Position numbers and translations under genes: made by a program
In this document: piece by piece, positions 34,620 through 52,388 of the stretch
Position numbering within the stretch: the stretch's first letter is position 1
Layout of the letters: every line of letters starts with the position of its first letter
The notes under the pieces: model-generated
Databases searched by the model: none
What the model saw: only the letters and a program-made list of their open reading frames with translations
What the model was told of the DNA's origin: nothing
NCBI GenBank assembly: GCA_033239005.1
Contig: BSQZ01000006.1
Span: 3,843,501 to 3,907,500, forward strand
Length of the DNA: 64,000 bases
From: Lamellibrachia satsuma
Lineage: Eukaryota > Annelida > Polychaeta > Sabellida > Siboglinidae
Reading direction: 5' to 3'

Positions 34620-34945
34620 GGAGACTAGAGTGACGGTGATGGGAGTGAGGGAGATGGGAGGAAGGTGTCAGGAGAGCTATTCTGAGGTAGTGATAGAGGG
34701 GGTGAGGAATAGGGCCAGAATGTTTATGAGGGACTCGATAGTTAGGAAGACCGACAGAGCCATAAACAAGGGAGTGACGTGGTGGTTTGCTTGCCGGGGT
34801 CCAAAATAGGGTGGATAATTGAGAGGGTAGAAAACATCATGGGTTCGGGCAAGGGTGGATCTGTTTTAATACGCGTCGGAACAAATAACGTAGAGAGGGA
34901 GGATACAACTGCCATAGTTACCAACGATGCTATTATCATACTGCG
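34620..34945 (+). mobile_element. CR1-type LINE ORF1 esterase-like domain, frameshifted
   Basis: The frame reads EVVIEGVRNRARMFMRDSIV then RKTDRAINKG, shifts by one base near 34,770, and continues VVVCLPGSKIGWIIERVENI and GSGKGGSVLIRVGTNNV. This matches the SGNH-hydrolase/esterase domain in ORF1 of CR1-like elements: a GDS block (here RDS, so the nucleophile context is altered), VVVCLPGA, and the VHVGTNN block. Upstream 34,430-34,620 is a degenerate Arg/Gly/Glu-rich frame. Confidence 0.75.
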
Positions 34946-36050
34946 GGCGTGCTGTTTGAGGCCCTCCAATCTCCTGCCCCTTTGTTCATTTATTTAAAGT
35001 AAAAGAATTTACACTAGTAGTGTACAGGTTCAGCCTACTGTTATGTTTCCTATTGGTGACCATGTTAACGTTTTGCTTGATTATAAGAAAACGGGACCAT
35101 CAAACATTCTGAAACTTCTACCAGCCATACTTCTAACTCATTTAAAATGCATGAACGTGCTATACCCATCAATTTTGTGTTACCAATTTCTACATGAATT
35201 ACTTGTGGCAAAAAAATTGCCAGCAATCCTTCCGCTTATTGAAATCATTTAAATGTCCACAGTTACACTGTCAACATGTTCTACCAGCAAACTTCCCAAT
35301 GTGCCTGCTCAAATGCAGCTATGTCAGATGATATAATGTTTTGAAAATTACACATATCTAAAATTGCTGTGCCCCACATTCGTAACACACCAGGAAGTGT
35401 AACTGAAGCATGATTCCTACAGTGTACACACGGTAGTCTACGTAATAGTACTGCCATCTAACGTACGACAGGGAGTGATATTTGCACAATGCACGGGTGT
35501 CCCTTGGTTGCTAAGTTATAACTATTTGAGTGAATTTGTATTATTATAAATTTGAGCATTACACCTTTGGTAAATATGGTGAAATTTAAGCATGTGTAGA
35601 ACGGGGACGGGATTGACACAATGGTATCATTGTGAATCACATTTAGAGAAGGTTTTTTAGTACATGAACTAGCCAGTTGTTGTTCAGCAGGCAAGCAAGG
35701 TGCGACAAATTATTTCACACCAGGACAGGTGCTGGACAGCTCGAAATATTCGTTTTATTAATATAACGCATTAAGTTGTAGGATTTGAATGATACAATTA
35801 ATAGCGTTGTTACCGTCTCAATGCAGAGATTCTGATGATATTAAATTTATAAGAAATAGGTGTAATTTGAGTTTATTGGGGTATCTGAAAATTGGTGGTC
35901 GGATATATAATGCGGCTGTTCTATAACTAAAGTTTTGTATAGGGCCTAACCCCGAAGTTCCAGGAACGTGATGTCGCAATCCTAGGGATGGTTTAGGTTG
36001 CATTAAGCTCTAGAGCTTAACGTAATTTTAGTCTAGACAGGACGTACTAT
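34946..36050. other. No gene recognised
   Basis: Several short frames on both strands without motifs. Confidence 0.4.
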
Positions 36051-36075
36051 TTTTTTATTTTATACATCAATATTG

Positions 36076-36174
36076 CGGCCGCGGGCCGCACTATGCACAA
36101 TCTCGCTATCAGTCCGCGGGCCTCATGAAATGGCTTCGCGGTTGGTCCGCGGACTGCAGGTTGCCGACCCCTGC
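36076..36174. mobile_element. hAT-like transposon terminal fragment
   Basis: GGCCGCGGGCCGCACTATG at the left leads to TTGCCGACCCCTG at 36,162-36,174. Read on the minus strand this begins CAGGGGTCGGCAACCTGCAG and continues through GCGGACC-type repeats. This is the classic terminal motif of Charlie-like hAT MITEs (CAGGGGTCGGCAA...). I did not find the matching opposite end. Confidence 0.6.
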
Positions 36175-36498
36175 AGCTTATACAGTGAGCGCGAGCATCA
36201 GGCGGTCGGTTTGAAATTTCACCGGACTAGTAATAATATTAATAATAATTAACTTCTATGGCGCCAATATAATCTGGATACCTGTTTCATCCCGATAAGA
36301 AAACAATAAACATTCAACCCGAGTTCACGCGGGGTTGCCTTTCGAAGCCGGCACATTTATTTTATTTGGGGTTTCCATAAATATGTCATCTCACAACGAT
36401 ATTCTTGGTCTGGTGTGACAGTATATAGTACTTGAGTAGTGTGGTGCAAAGCGAACCCGTTTGGGGTAAACACATATCTTATACATACATATATATGT

Positions 36499-36503
36499 GT
36501 ATA

Positions 36504-36585
<82 letters not shown>
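36499..36585. repeat. (TA)n microsatellite
   Basis: About 40 TA dinucleotides. All three overlapping reading frames are IYIY-type artefacts. Confidence 0.95.
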
Positions 36586-36592
<7 letters not shown>

Positions 36593-36699
36593 CATACATA
36601 CATACGCAACCACAAATACTCGAGAAAATGCAGTACACGTATTAAAAACATTAATTGATACAACAACCACAACATAATTCGGGGGTGAGCTTTGTCTCA

Positions 36700-37870
36700 A
36701 ATAGGGATGCGCTTTGCCTTGCATCGAATGTGTCACTGGAATTACAAACGATTGAATCAATAACACTTATTATAATGACATATCATTTAAATAGTTATTT
36801 CACATTTTGGATTAATTAAAGTACAAATGCTGTGAGACCTGCTAAAGCTGTTCAATTTGTTATAATAATATGGCCACAAAATTCAAATTGGCATAACTTT
36901 CTTGGCATGCTGCATCTCCTCAAATCGAACGTCAGTTTGCATCGGTTTATCGGGAGATATAGTGTATGCTTGATATTACGGGCGGATCCAAACTGAAATG
37001 GGGTGTCCAGTTTCCCAACAGGACACCAGGTGGCAGCACTTCTGGTCTTTCAAATGTCTACTGGAAACGGCGCTTTATAAACTGGAGGGCATTAAAAATT
37101 GGCAAATATATCATTATGTATCCTATAAATGCAAGCACTGCCATTACTCACAAGCCCACCAGAACGACCCATGTGGTCCCGTTGTGAGGCAGTCGTGGAA
37201 CATACCACAACGTAGCGGTATATTGTCTCAGCTAGGGTAGAGTGGGGCAAGGAGCCCCGTGGGGTAAACCGCCCCGTCATGCTGCCATACACGTGCGAGT
37301 TGCGTATCAGATAAGACGCCATGGAACGTGTTCATTCCATGTCGTCACTAAATCCGCAGTGTCGACACTGGAAGTCGACATGGAAAAATTTTTACACAGG
37401 AAAGCGTCTTAAATTAAGCGAATATTGCCTTTATTTTCGCGTGTGTGCAAAATGTAACTGCCACGCGCACGCACGTTCGCGTGTGTAAGCACAAAGTGTA
37501 TCGTAACAAAATATAATATTTCAGTACTGTGATAATATAGACAGGTAAGGCGAACCATCACGATACTTACGTAGACTGCGATGGAACTTCTGCTTCGTGT
37601 GTATTGTCGTTGAATCGTCTACGCTAGGCGGCGGTTGTTTCAGTGTCGCCATCTGTTGACTGATTAATCAGGTTCATGGATCAAGCGCCAACACGTTGTC
37701 ACTGATTGTTACCAACAGTACTACACACACTTTGACTGACCACTTTTCAGTTAGGTAGACAAGTCGAATATGTTATAGTTCAGGGAGTCACAGGGCATGG
37801 CGTTGGGCTATTGATGAAGTACGATACTGAGTATTTACTTTTACTTTTAACGTGACTAAAACATGGACAA
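36700..37870. other. No gene recognised; possible transposon terminus near 37,236
   Basis: GGGTAGAGTGGGGCAAGGAG at 37,235 followed by GCCCCGTGGGGTAAACCGCC has the look of a DNA-transposon end with G/C-run inverted repeats. The partner end was not found. Confidence 0.3.
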
Positions 37871-37879
37871 ACACCAGAT

Positions 37880-38245
37880 TAGGAACAACTATATTCCTAT
37901 TGGCTCCAAAAATAAATTAAGTGAAGTGAAAAACGAAATGCTGAAAAATCACGATTTTCACCCTTGGTAAAATTTCTTAACTTTTTCATGTCATCAACGA
38001 GAGGACTGAAGTCACGCCCACGATCCGCATTGACTCGCACAGTGTTTACAATTTTGGATATCCAATGTTTTGGTCCTTACCAGATTTAGCGACTGAAGTC
38101 AATTATTTCGATGATTTGAAAAAATGGGCTTTTTTTATTAAATAAACTGCGCACATTACTTAAACTAGTCAAACACTACACATCTGGACATAAATTAACT
38201 GGATTCACGATGGGCTGAGCCATTTGAGGAACCAGCTTTAACACT
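37880..38245. mobile_element. MITE family A copy (left part missing)
   Basis: Contains the family blocks CACGATTTTCACCCTTGGTA, TGGATATCCAATGTTTTGGT and ATTAAATAAACTGCGCACAT in the same order as the 40-kb copy. It ends near GAACCAGCTTTAACAC. Block A is absent. Confidence 0.65.
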
Positions 38246-38671
38246 CAGAAGACCATTCGATTGGATACAGTGATTGTGGCAGAAAATCACATCTCTGTAT
38301 CCTCTCCTCTCGGGTATAGCACGTTTACGTGTATTGATGTATGCCTCTCTCCTTGACTATAATCTGCGCCCATTTTTACCGATAATTTCATCTTTATCCA
38401 TCGCGGCGCGAAATTGGTGTTTAGCGATCGCCACTCCATCTAGCGGAATACACAATCTGAGTATAACACCGTCCCAACTCCGTGGAGACATCGTTGAAGT
38501 CAGACGTTTTTTAATTGGCTATGACGAGGCCTCTTTAGCGCATTTCGGTGATTCTTCATAACAAATTCAACAAACTCAACTTAATACTGCAGCATATTGG
38601 AGTTGGGCTATTGTTGAAGTCAGGTATTCAAATGCATAGTTTGGGATTGTTACAACGCAGTTTCTATAAAT

Positions 38672-38675
38672 AAAA
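38672..38675 (-). terminator. Pol III T-run terminator of tRNA-Tyr
   Basis: TTTT on the minus strand four bases after the discriminator base. Confidence 0.75.
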
Positions 38676-38679
38676 TCGT

Positions 38680-38769
38680 TCCCGCGAGACGGAGTCGAAC
38701 CGCCGACCTAAGGATGCCAGCCATTTCACTCACTACAGTCCTCCGCTCTACCAACTGAGCTATCACGGG
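38680..38769 (-). tRNA. tRNA-Tyr: tRNA-Tyr (GUA) with 17-nt intron
   Basis: The minus strand from 38,769 folds as a complete cloverleaf. The acceptor arm CCCGUGA pairs with UCGCGGG (one G-U). The A box is TAGCTCAGTTGG, the D arm GCUC/GAGC, the anticodon stem GAGGA/UCCUU with anticodon GUA (plus-strand 38,734-38,736), and the T arm GGCGG/CCGUC around UUCGACU. The discriminator base is A. An intron at 38,716-38,732 interrupts between positions 37 and 38, the canonical site, and intron-containing tRNA-Tyr is near universal in eukaryotes. Removing it gives a 73-nt body (90-nt gene). A four-T run follows at 38,672-38,675 (minus) as a Pol III terminator. It looks functional. Confidence 0.95.
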
Positions 38770-38998
38770 TTGATGAAGAATATCAGAATTATCTGTCGCC
38801 ACACGCAACTCACTGCTTTTAAACAGTACGCTCCGGCGAGTGTGTCTGTGCGTTCTGTTCTAGCGACATTAATCACCTTTACAGAAACTTCTTTTTGCAT
38901 TATTTGTATGTGTGATACATTACAGCAACACAGGAATATTACTAAAACTCATTACTGCTCATAAACATATGTTCCTGTGGTTTTGTAATGTAACAATA

Positions 38999-39062
38999 TC
39001 ACGCACGCACGCGCGCACGCACGCACGCTCGCACGCACGCACGCACACACGCACACACGAAT

Positions 39063-39142
<80 letters not shown>
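38999..39142. repeat. (ACGC)n/(AC)n microsatellite
   Basis: ACGC-type repeats to about 39,080 and then a pure (AC)n of about 60 bp. Confidence 0.95.
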
Positions 39143-39144
<2 letters not shown>

Positions 39145-39149
39145 CTTTT

Positions 39150-39350
39150 GAGTATGTGTATATGATTGGATTATGACCAGACAGCTGGACCAAAGTGACC
39201 GCGTCCGAAATATTTGAATTACGTTTATTTCAACACAGTTACCTACAATAACTTGCAAACACATGTATATGATTGGAACATTATGACCAGACAGCTACGG
39301 ACCAAAGTGAACACCGCAAGGAACACTCCGAACACCGCACGGAATTACGT
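39150..39350. repeat. Direct repeat, offset about 110 bp, flanking the 12-bp satellite
   Basis: GTATATGATTGGA...ATGACCAGACAGCT...GGACCAAAGTGA occurs at about 39,157-39,200 and again at about 39,265-39,310. GAATTACGTTTATTTC occurs at 39,216 and again at 39,342. The second copy continues directly into the GGAACACCGCAC satellite. Confidence 0.8.
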
Positions 39351-39828
39351 TTATTTCGGAACACCGCACGGAATACGGCTACGGAACACTGCACGGAATA
39401 CGGCACGGAACACTGTACGGAACACTGCACGGAACACCGCACGTAATACGGCACGGAACACCGCACGTTGCACGGAATACGGCACGGAACACTGTACGGA
39501 ACACCGCAAGGAACACTGCACGGAACACCGCACGGAATACGGCACGGAACACTGCACGGAACACCGCACGGAATACGGCACGGAACACTGCACGGAACAC
39601 CGCAAGGAACACTGCACGGAACACCGCACGGAATACGGCACTGAACACTGCACGGAACACCGCACGGAATACGGCACGGAACACTGCACGGAACACCGCA
39701 AGGAACACTGCACGGAACACCGCACGGAATACGGCACTGAACACTGCACGGAACACCGCACGGAATACGGCACGGAACACTGCACGGAACACCGCACGGA
39801 ATACGGCACGGAACACTGCACGGAACAC
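39303..39828. repeat. 12-bp satellite (GGAACACYGCAC) with higher-order units
   Basis: About 44 copies of a 12-bp unit with variants GGAACACTGCAC, GGAACACCGCAC, GGAATACGGCAC and GGAACACCGCAA. The variants occur in a recurring order (…CCGCAA, CTGCAC, CCGCAC, TACGGCAC…), indicating expansion by multi-unit blocks. Because 12 is divisible by three, long four-residue-periodic frames (TEHR/TEYG and others) appear on both strands. I regard them as non-coding. Confidence 0.93.
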
Positions 39829-40039
39829 CTTTTGGTAACCTTCTGATCATAGTCACAATGAGGGAAATAAACATGTTGCAGCATTCATGGATGACTTTTG
39901 GCAATCATGGTTTAGATCCCTACATAGTTTCGAATAATTCCTGGATTCTCGATTTACTCCGAATACTAACAACATTTACCAGGAGTATGTCAATACAAAA
40001 TAAGTATAAAACAAAGGCGGAGTTCAACAACATAATTAA

Positions 40040-40510
40040 TTATCCCTCTTCAATTCGATTTCTTTGCTAGTCTAATTTGAAATTCAATTCATTCATTCGG
40101 GTACCTAGTACAGACCTACACTGCAACATGCCAGTTCATTTGTGCAACTGTTGTATGTAGTTTTGTGAAATCATTAGACAAACCATTAATTATTACTCAA
40201 TGTTTGGTCAAACGTTACGTGAAATGAAAATGGAAATGCAGGAAACTCACGAATTTTACCCTTGGTGAAACTTCGTAAATTTGTCATGACATGATCGGCA
40301 AGGGGGTGAAAGTGAAGCCCATGACTGGCATTGACCCGCACATTTTGGATATCCACAATTTTGCGACTAAAGTCAATTCATTCCATGATTTGAACAAAAA
40401 TATACTTTTTTATTAAATCGACAGCGGATGACACATAAACTATTCACACGCTACACTGTAAAACAATAGATTTACGATAGGTTAAATCAGTTCAGGGTGG
40501 AGTTTTAAGG
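40040..40510. mobile_element. MITE family A, most complete copy
   Basis: Order A-E-D-C. Block A is CTTCAATTCGATTTCTTTGC (40,049) and GCAACATGCCAGTTCATTTG, E is ACTCACGAATTTTACCCTTG, D is TTGGATATCCACAATTTTGC, and C is TTTTTATTAAATCGACAGCG with TAAACTATTCACACGC. It ends AGGGTGGAGTTTTAAGG. No coding capacity. Confidence 0.7.
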
Positions 40511-41074
40511 CATCTGGTAAACGGGTGATGCGTCCGGGTGGTGTACTGGCTACACGAATGTCCCAATTCAAAAGGGAAGGTGCCATTCCAAATGCCCTGT
40601 TAATTAATTGCATTTCTACGACAGCTGCTAAACATGTTAATTTGGAGAGTTTTGTTTGGTCAAGTATTTCAGAAATGTGGTCAGACTTAATATTTGCAGT
40701 TAATAGTGTTTTATTTTCCCTCGTATCTTCTCAACCAAACAGAGAAGTTGTAAAACTACGCCCAGTAAAATAACTCTCTGTCGTGGCTCTGTGGTGGGCA
40801 TCTGGCGAATCATATAACATTTAAAATGTTATCTGTGGTTAACACCAGTCGGAATTAGAAATATTTTCTGTTTCGTTCTGTAATATGAGTCGTTTATTGT
40901 TGTACTGGAATGGAATAATGCCATGTTTTCATTATTTAATTATTATATTACCTACCGTAGTCTATTCATACTAAAGTATTCTTTTAATCACAACACGTAC
41001 GCTACAAAAGGCGCAGCACACTTACAATCATCACTGTGCGGTTATTGTTGTAAGCCTAGCACTCGTGTGGATTA

Positions 41075-41346
41075 TTTCGCTTGGCGCCAATTCAAAGCCG
41101 TATATAAATCTCGCTCGCGCGCCACCAGTGGGGAAATCCCCGGCACATGACCGCAAACAGTGCCGCTGATTGGCTGCTACCTGAATAGCTGTGGTCGCAT
41201 ATTTCTCTTCGATATCATTCCGGTGCAGACGTGCAATACATTGCATGCGTTTTAGAACTATTGATGCGTGCGAGTGCACGCCACTGCCATGCGAAGGGCG
41301 ACGAAAATCGTCGACAATTATCGGAGTACACCAGCAATAGCGAACC
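41075..41346 (+). promoter_or_regulatory. Promoter and 5' UTR of coiled-coil gene 2
   Basis: An E2F-type palindrome TTGGCGCCAA (41,081-41,090), a TATA-like TATATAAAT (41,101-41,109) and an inverted CCAAT box ATTGG (41,169-41,173) lie within about 280 bp upstream of the ATG at 41,347. If the TATA is used, transcription would start near 41,130 with a 5' UTR of about 215 nt. Motif-based inference. Confidence 0.45.
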
Positions 41347-46222
<4,876 letters not shown>

Positions 46223-46255
46223 ACACACACCATCGACGCCGGGTGTGATTAAAAA

Positions 46256-46349
46256 ATGTCCATTGACGAATTATTTCCCGAAGACAATGGAGCAGTCAAG
46301 GCAGTTGGGGAAATAGACAGACTATGGTTTCCGGAATTGTGTGCCAAAG
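46256..46349 (+). CDS. Possible downstream ORF or start exon, 34 bp after gene 2 stop
   Basis: ATG at 46,256 opens MSIDELFPEDNGAVKAVGEI and DRLWFPELCAK, ending at AAAG|GTGTGT (phase 1), the same donor form as gene 2 exon 2. A phase-compatible frame follows at 47,208-47,516 after TCTCGCAG. It could be a new gene, a second cistron or chance. Confidence 0.3.
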
Positions 46350-47207
46350 GTGTGTGTTTATATATTCATTCCCGAAGTGTACCCAATTATAGCAAATTAT
46401 TCACGGTGTTGTCTGATAGTATATGACCCCACGGGTTGTCTTATTCGGTGACGGTCAAACACGATTCGATTTGAACAGTTTAAGAAAAAATTAAAGCACG
46501 TCGTTGAATTGTTTTGTAGGCGCACGTATACAATAAGGGTCGGTTTGTGTAGAGCATCGGTTAAAACAACTGTATTCATGGCATTATGCCTGTGTGAAGA
46601 TGTGTGTAGTAACCGATGCCATGAATAACCACTTCATATACATTGGCATTAACCATTTACCTGGTTAATGGTTAACGCTAGGCTTTCAGATTAAGCTTAC
46701 TACGATGGAGCTTCTTTAAAACCAACCAGAAGACGTTCGGAAACCAGACTGGGATATAACAACACCACTCATATGCCCGGCATGTTTAATGATCTGTACT
46801 ACGGTTTTCATTATCATATAGAAAATGGTTTCTGGAGAGAATATTGAGTTTACCGTCACGGCAACATTTCGCTAACAACCATCAAATCATTGTCAATAGC
46901 TACACTGAAAATATTGCCAAAAGTTGCTCGTTATAATAATCACTCAGGGAAAAGTAGATATAAATGTGATTTTATTGTATTTATTAAAGAACTCATATGT
47001 TTATTTTATTCAGAATAATGCGTTTGATTATACACATTTGGTTAATGTTTGGATGTTGACTGATGTTTACCAAGATTCATGCACCGGATTGGTTTGATTT
47101 TCTTGATGTGCGCACAGTTTCAGTGCAATGTAAATGTAAAATGCAAATCGTAATCTTAGCTATTGTTCGCCAGATTTTGGTTTGGTTGTCCAAGCTGGGC
47201 ACTGCAA

Positions 47208-47516
47208 AATAATCTCGCAGTTGTCCGTTGTGTGTCTCTCACGAGCCATTCCTTGGTGTCGCACCTAGCCGTTAGAAGCGACGTAATGCGACAATACTTA
47301 TACGTGTGTCTAGTTGTTATGACAGTATGTATACGTGCCATTGGCGTATTGTTCGTCCAAAATGGTCTCGCATATCCGCCTCTCGCACGCCATCGTGAAC
47401 TTGCCGAGAACTGTGTCAAGACTTGGAACTATTTCATGTTTGCACTATATTTCAGTTCACTTGTTATAGTTTCGTTTGTTCAGTTGTTGCCGTTTGCTGG
47501 ACAATCGACTGACTGA
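47208..47516 (+). CDS. Possible terminal exon with two hydrophobic segments (low confidence)
   Basis: After AATAATCTCGCAG the frame reads VVRCVSLTSHSLV... Two hydrophobic stretches of transmembrane length follow (YLYVCLVVMTVCIRAIGVLF and FALYFSSLVIVSFVQLLPFA) before a stop. The phase fits the preceding candidate exon at 46,256-46,349. No family recognised. Confidence 0.2.
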   Translation, partial: NNLAVVRCVSLTSHSLVSHLAVRSDVMRQYLYVCLVVMTVCIRAIGVLFVQNGLAYPPLARHRELAENCVKTWNYFMFALYFSSLVIVSFVQLLPFAGQSTD

Positions 47517-47519
47517 CAG

Positions 47520-49060
47520 TCAGTAGATGCCTCCTCGAAAGTGGCACCGACACAGTGTTTAATGTTGATTTGGCTTTATTTAAATGCATGAATAATTTCA
47601 CTATTAGCCAAGTTTATAAAATGTGTTTCGTAAGCATTGCTTATGAAATGTTATTCATGACTGATGAGAAAATCCCCCGGATATTTACTCAGATTCTGGG
47701 TATACATCCGGGTTCGGTCACAATGGAACCTACTCTCTGGAACGAGGCGGTAGTGAGAGTGATAAATGGTGGCGCCACCTCACGGAGCCTCGTTAATCGA
47801 TGCTACGTCCAAACTAGCCCGACCAATCGTTGAAGCATGTGTCGCGAGCCTATCGTCTCACAGATCGCACATTGCTGCTGTACTTGTGCAGTTTGGCCAC
47901 TCACAGGGAACCATCAAATATTTATATTGGCAACTGGCGCCAGCTGCTGCGAAGTTGTGGCCGAAGACAGGTTTGGCTCAGTGCTGCTCTTGTACAGAAA
48001 TATGATTGACATATTTTGTGTTTTGGGATACAACAAAGCAGTGGTTGGCAAGTTGAAGAAGGCGCCTACCAAAAGGCATTACTCAAGGCAACAACCACGA
48101 AGGACCTATAGGCCTACCAGGTATTAATGTGATATGTTTCGTTGTTGACTGCTTGCTCGTGCTGGTTCACGGGATACGTCAAGCTGTTACGTCTACTGTA
48201 GACGGTCAGTAGAGTCGAGTTATGTTTCCGTTCTCTTACATTCGTGCTTCGGAGAATAATCATTCATATTGTTTTATTTGTTGCAGTTTCTGAAATTAGC
48301 AACTGAGTGTTGGGAAGCTTTCTGTGATACACATTTATGTTGCCGCGTATACTTTATTTATTTGAGTGTAAGTACTAATTTTAATGTTAGTAGATTAGTT
48401 ATTTATGAATGACGTGCGATTGTCGTTGTTAACAAAACTGGGTTTTACACGAAACATTATGAATAAAATGACATAAATTTGTATGTTGATGTTTTTTTAT
48501 ATTTCGCGGAGATTAAATAGAGACCCAATGTAAGTTGTCTGTAGGTCATAGCACTTGTAGAAAGACATAGTAGATTGTATAAAAGAAGGTGGGCACATTC
48601 TCCCCATAATTGGAAGAAATCACTTGGTCAAGGTATAAATATTAGCATTGTGAGTATGCTTAAAACTATGGAACATATATATCTGGTAGCCACTAAGAGA
48701 TGAACAACTATCTTACGATCCAGGACCCTAACAAGGAGACGTAAGACTATATTTTTTATTAAAGTCCCCTCACTATTACCCTTTCTACGAACAATGAAAT
48801 TACCTTTTGTAGTTATTACGAACACTTGTTCGCAACACAATGCGAAAATTACGTACAATTGTTCGTAACGACATGCGTCTTACCTACGATTGTTAGAAGT
48901 GACGCAAACCGTCGGTAGACGCTACAACAAATGCCAGCCGCACTGTCCAGAGTTTGATTTAAAAAGCCACTAAGATATTGATTGGCAGCAGCGAGTACTA
49001 TTACAGCCATAGATGGATATTTCTTTGATAATGTGGTGTACCCTAATTTTTTTTATAAAT
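47520..49060. other. No gene recognised
   Basis: Several short plus-strand frames (47,555-48,127) without recognisable motifs. Confidence 0.4.
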
Positions 49061-49067
49061 ATTGTTA

Positions 49068-49222
49068 TCATGACAGTCACTTACGAACTACCAAGTTATC
49101 ATGACAGTCACTTACGAACTACCAAGTTATCATGACAGTCACTTACGAACTACCAAGTTATCATGACAGTCACTTACGAACTACCAAGTTATCATGACAG
49201 TCACTTACGAACTACCAAGTTA
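49068..49222. repeat. 31-bp tandem repeat, 5 copies
   Basis: Unit ATCATGACAGTCACTTACGA plus ACTACCAAGTT, five essentially identical copies, implying very recent expansion. Confidence 0.95.
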
Positions 49223-49980
49223 TCCCTCTGTAGTTGGGTATTTTTGCTAGTATTATTTATTGAATAAATACATTTATGCACACACGAGCACCTTCCGATC
49301 TCCTGCTTTCCAACAAAAAGCTCCCATTTTTTTCTTAATTGACTTAACGATTTTTCGTTGATTTTATGGTTGTTTTGGCTTGATTAGGTTAATATAGCCC
49401 AAAACTTGAAAATCGCCTGTTGTAGAAACAAACCAGAGCTCTTGCACAATTTTGGTAAAACACATTCGGTAGGTGGCGCCACCAACACACAAATATTCCT
49501 TAAACTTCCTTGAAAACATTCTCTCGCTATATGAGATTCGATGCAGGCGAAACATTCCGCCAGTTGCTTATGTCCAGGTGCTCAACGGAACGGCGTGATT
49601 TCTAGCTACTCTTCAACGTGCCTACATAGTAAGTCTTATGGATTATAAAATGCGTCACGGCATTACTGCTTTCTGGCGGGAAATACCACTTTTCCCCTGG
49701 TCCCGTTTTTCCGCTTTTTGGGTTAAATGTCCCGGTTTTTGTAATAAAAAAATTCACGGAAAAAAATCTATATATTTATTACACAAGGCCATTCTAGGCA
49801 CATTTTATTAACTCGAGTGATTTCACATTTTCTCGCGTGTGCGCGCGAATGAGAACGGCGCATCAAAATGTCGACCCGTAAAACATTAAGTTAAAAACGA
49901 CGATAAACGCAATAAAAACCGACGAAAGTTGACTGTAGGAGAATGTTCCCCTTTCGTGAGCAGACGTTGACACCAGTGTA
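49223..49980. other. No gene recognised
   Basis: Spacer between two tandem arrays; nothing supported. Confidence 0.4.

Positions 49981-49981
<1 letters not shown>

Positions 49982-50073
<92 letters not shown>
49982..50073. repeat. (ATT)n microsatellite
   Basis: About 30 uninterrupted ATT units. Confidence 0.97.
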
Positions 50074-50144
50074 CACAGAAGCCGCTGGATCTGAAACACG
50101 TGCTTGCGTGTGCACATACGTGTCACTAACGCTTGCGTGTGCAC

Positions 50145-51630
<1,486 letters not shown>

Positions 51631-51860
51631 GTGTGCACACACGTGTCACTAACGCTTGCGAGTGCACAGACGTATCACTAACGCTTGCGAGTGCACACAC
51701 GTGTCACTAACGCTTGCGAGTGCACACACGTGTCACTAACGCTTGCGAGTGCACACACGTGTCACTAACGCTTGCGTGTGCACACCCGTGTCACTAACGC
51801 TTGCGTGTGCACAGACGTGTCACTAACGCTTGCGTGTGCACAGACGTGTCACTAATGCGA

Positions 51861-52388
51861 AAATACTAGTCGCGTCACTGGCCTGCTACAGTTCACGCAC
51901 CCACGTTGTAATTGATATTTAAACAACTGGTACTTTTATATACGATTATGCACACAAAAATCTTTCCAGCAGCGTTATGCGTTCAACTGGACCATCTTTA
52001 TACCGTCATAACAATGCCCATTCAACTGAACGCCGTTCCATTGTTCTATTACTGATACAAGCAATTTAAGCTGTCACGTGTAAATAATACCTCCTATTCT
52101 ATGTAGGGCCTAGTCGCATGCCGACGTTGACATAACAGTAGCAGTTCCCGCGGCTACTAAAATTTCCATACTAAAGTAAATTAGGTTGGTCGTCGGTTAG
52201 ATTTGTTTAATGCGATTAAGTATCGCGGTTGTCCGAAAATAAACTATTAGTGATCAATTTGCGGGCGGTTTAGTTTCTTGCACACTGATAGCCCTGTAGA
52301 CATTCAGGCAAGCATACGGTCGCGCGACTCACGTCTAATGTTTACAATGTAAATGATCATGTTTATTATAATATTATAATGTATGGAA
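51861..52388. other. No gene recognised
   Basis: Unremarkable spacer. Confidence 0.4.

Noticed and set aside
35818..36003. Minus-strand 61-residue frame as a LINE tail
   Set aside because: It only superficially resembles LINE C-terminal segments; the key motifs are absent.
36357..36766. IYIYIY membrane-like frames
   Set aside because: Translations of (TA)n arrays; the same applies at 2.7, 8.3 and 50.5 kb.
39214..39904. Four long frames (149-210 residues) across the 12-bp satellite
   Set aside because: Four-residue periodicity on both strands is fully explained by a 12-bp repeat; no start, splice or codon-bias support.
49068..49222. CRISPR-like regular repeats (31 bp)
   Set aside because: Copies are contiguous with no spacers, and the genome is eukaryotic.
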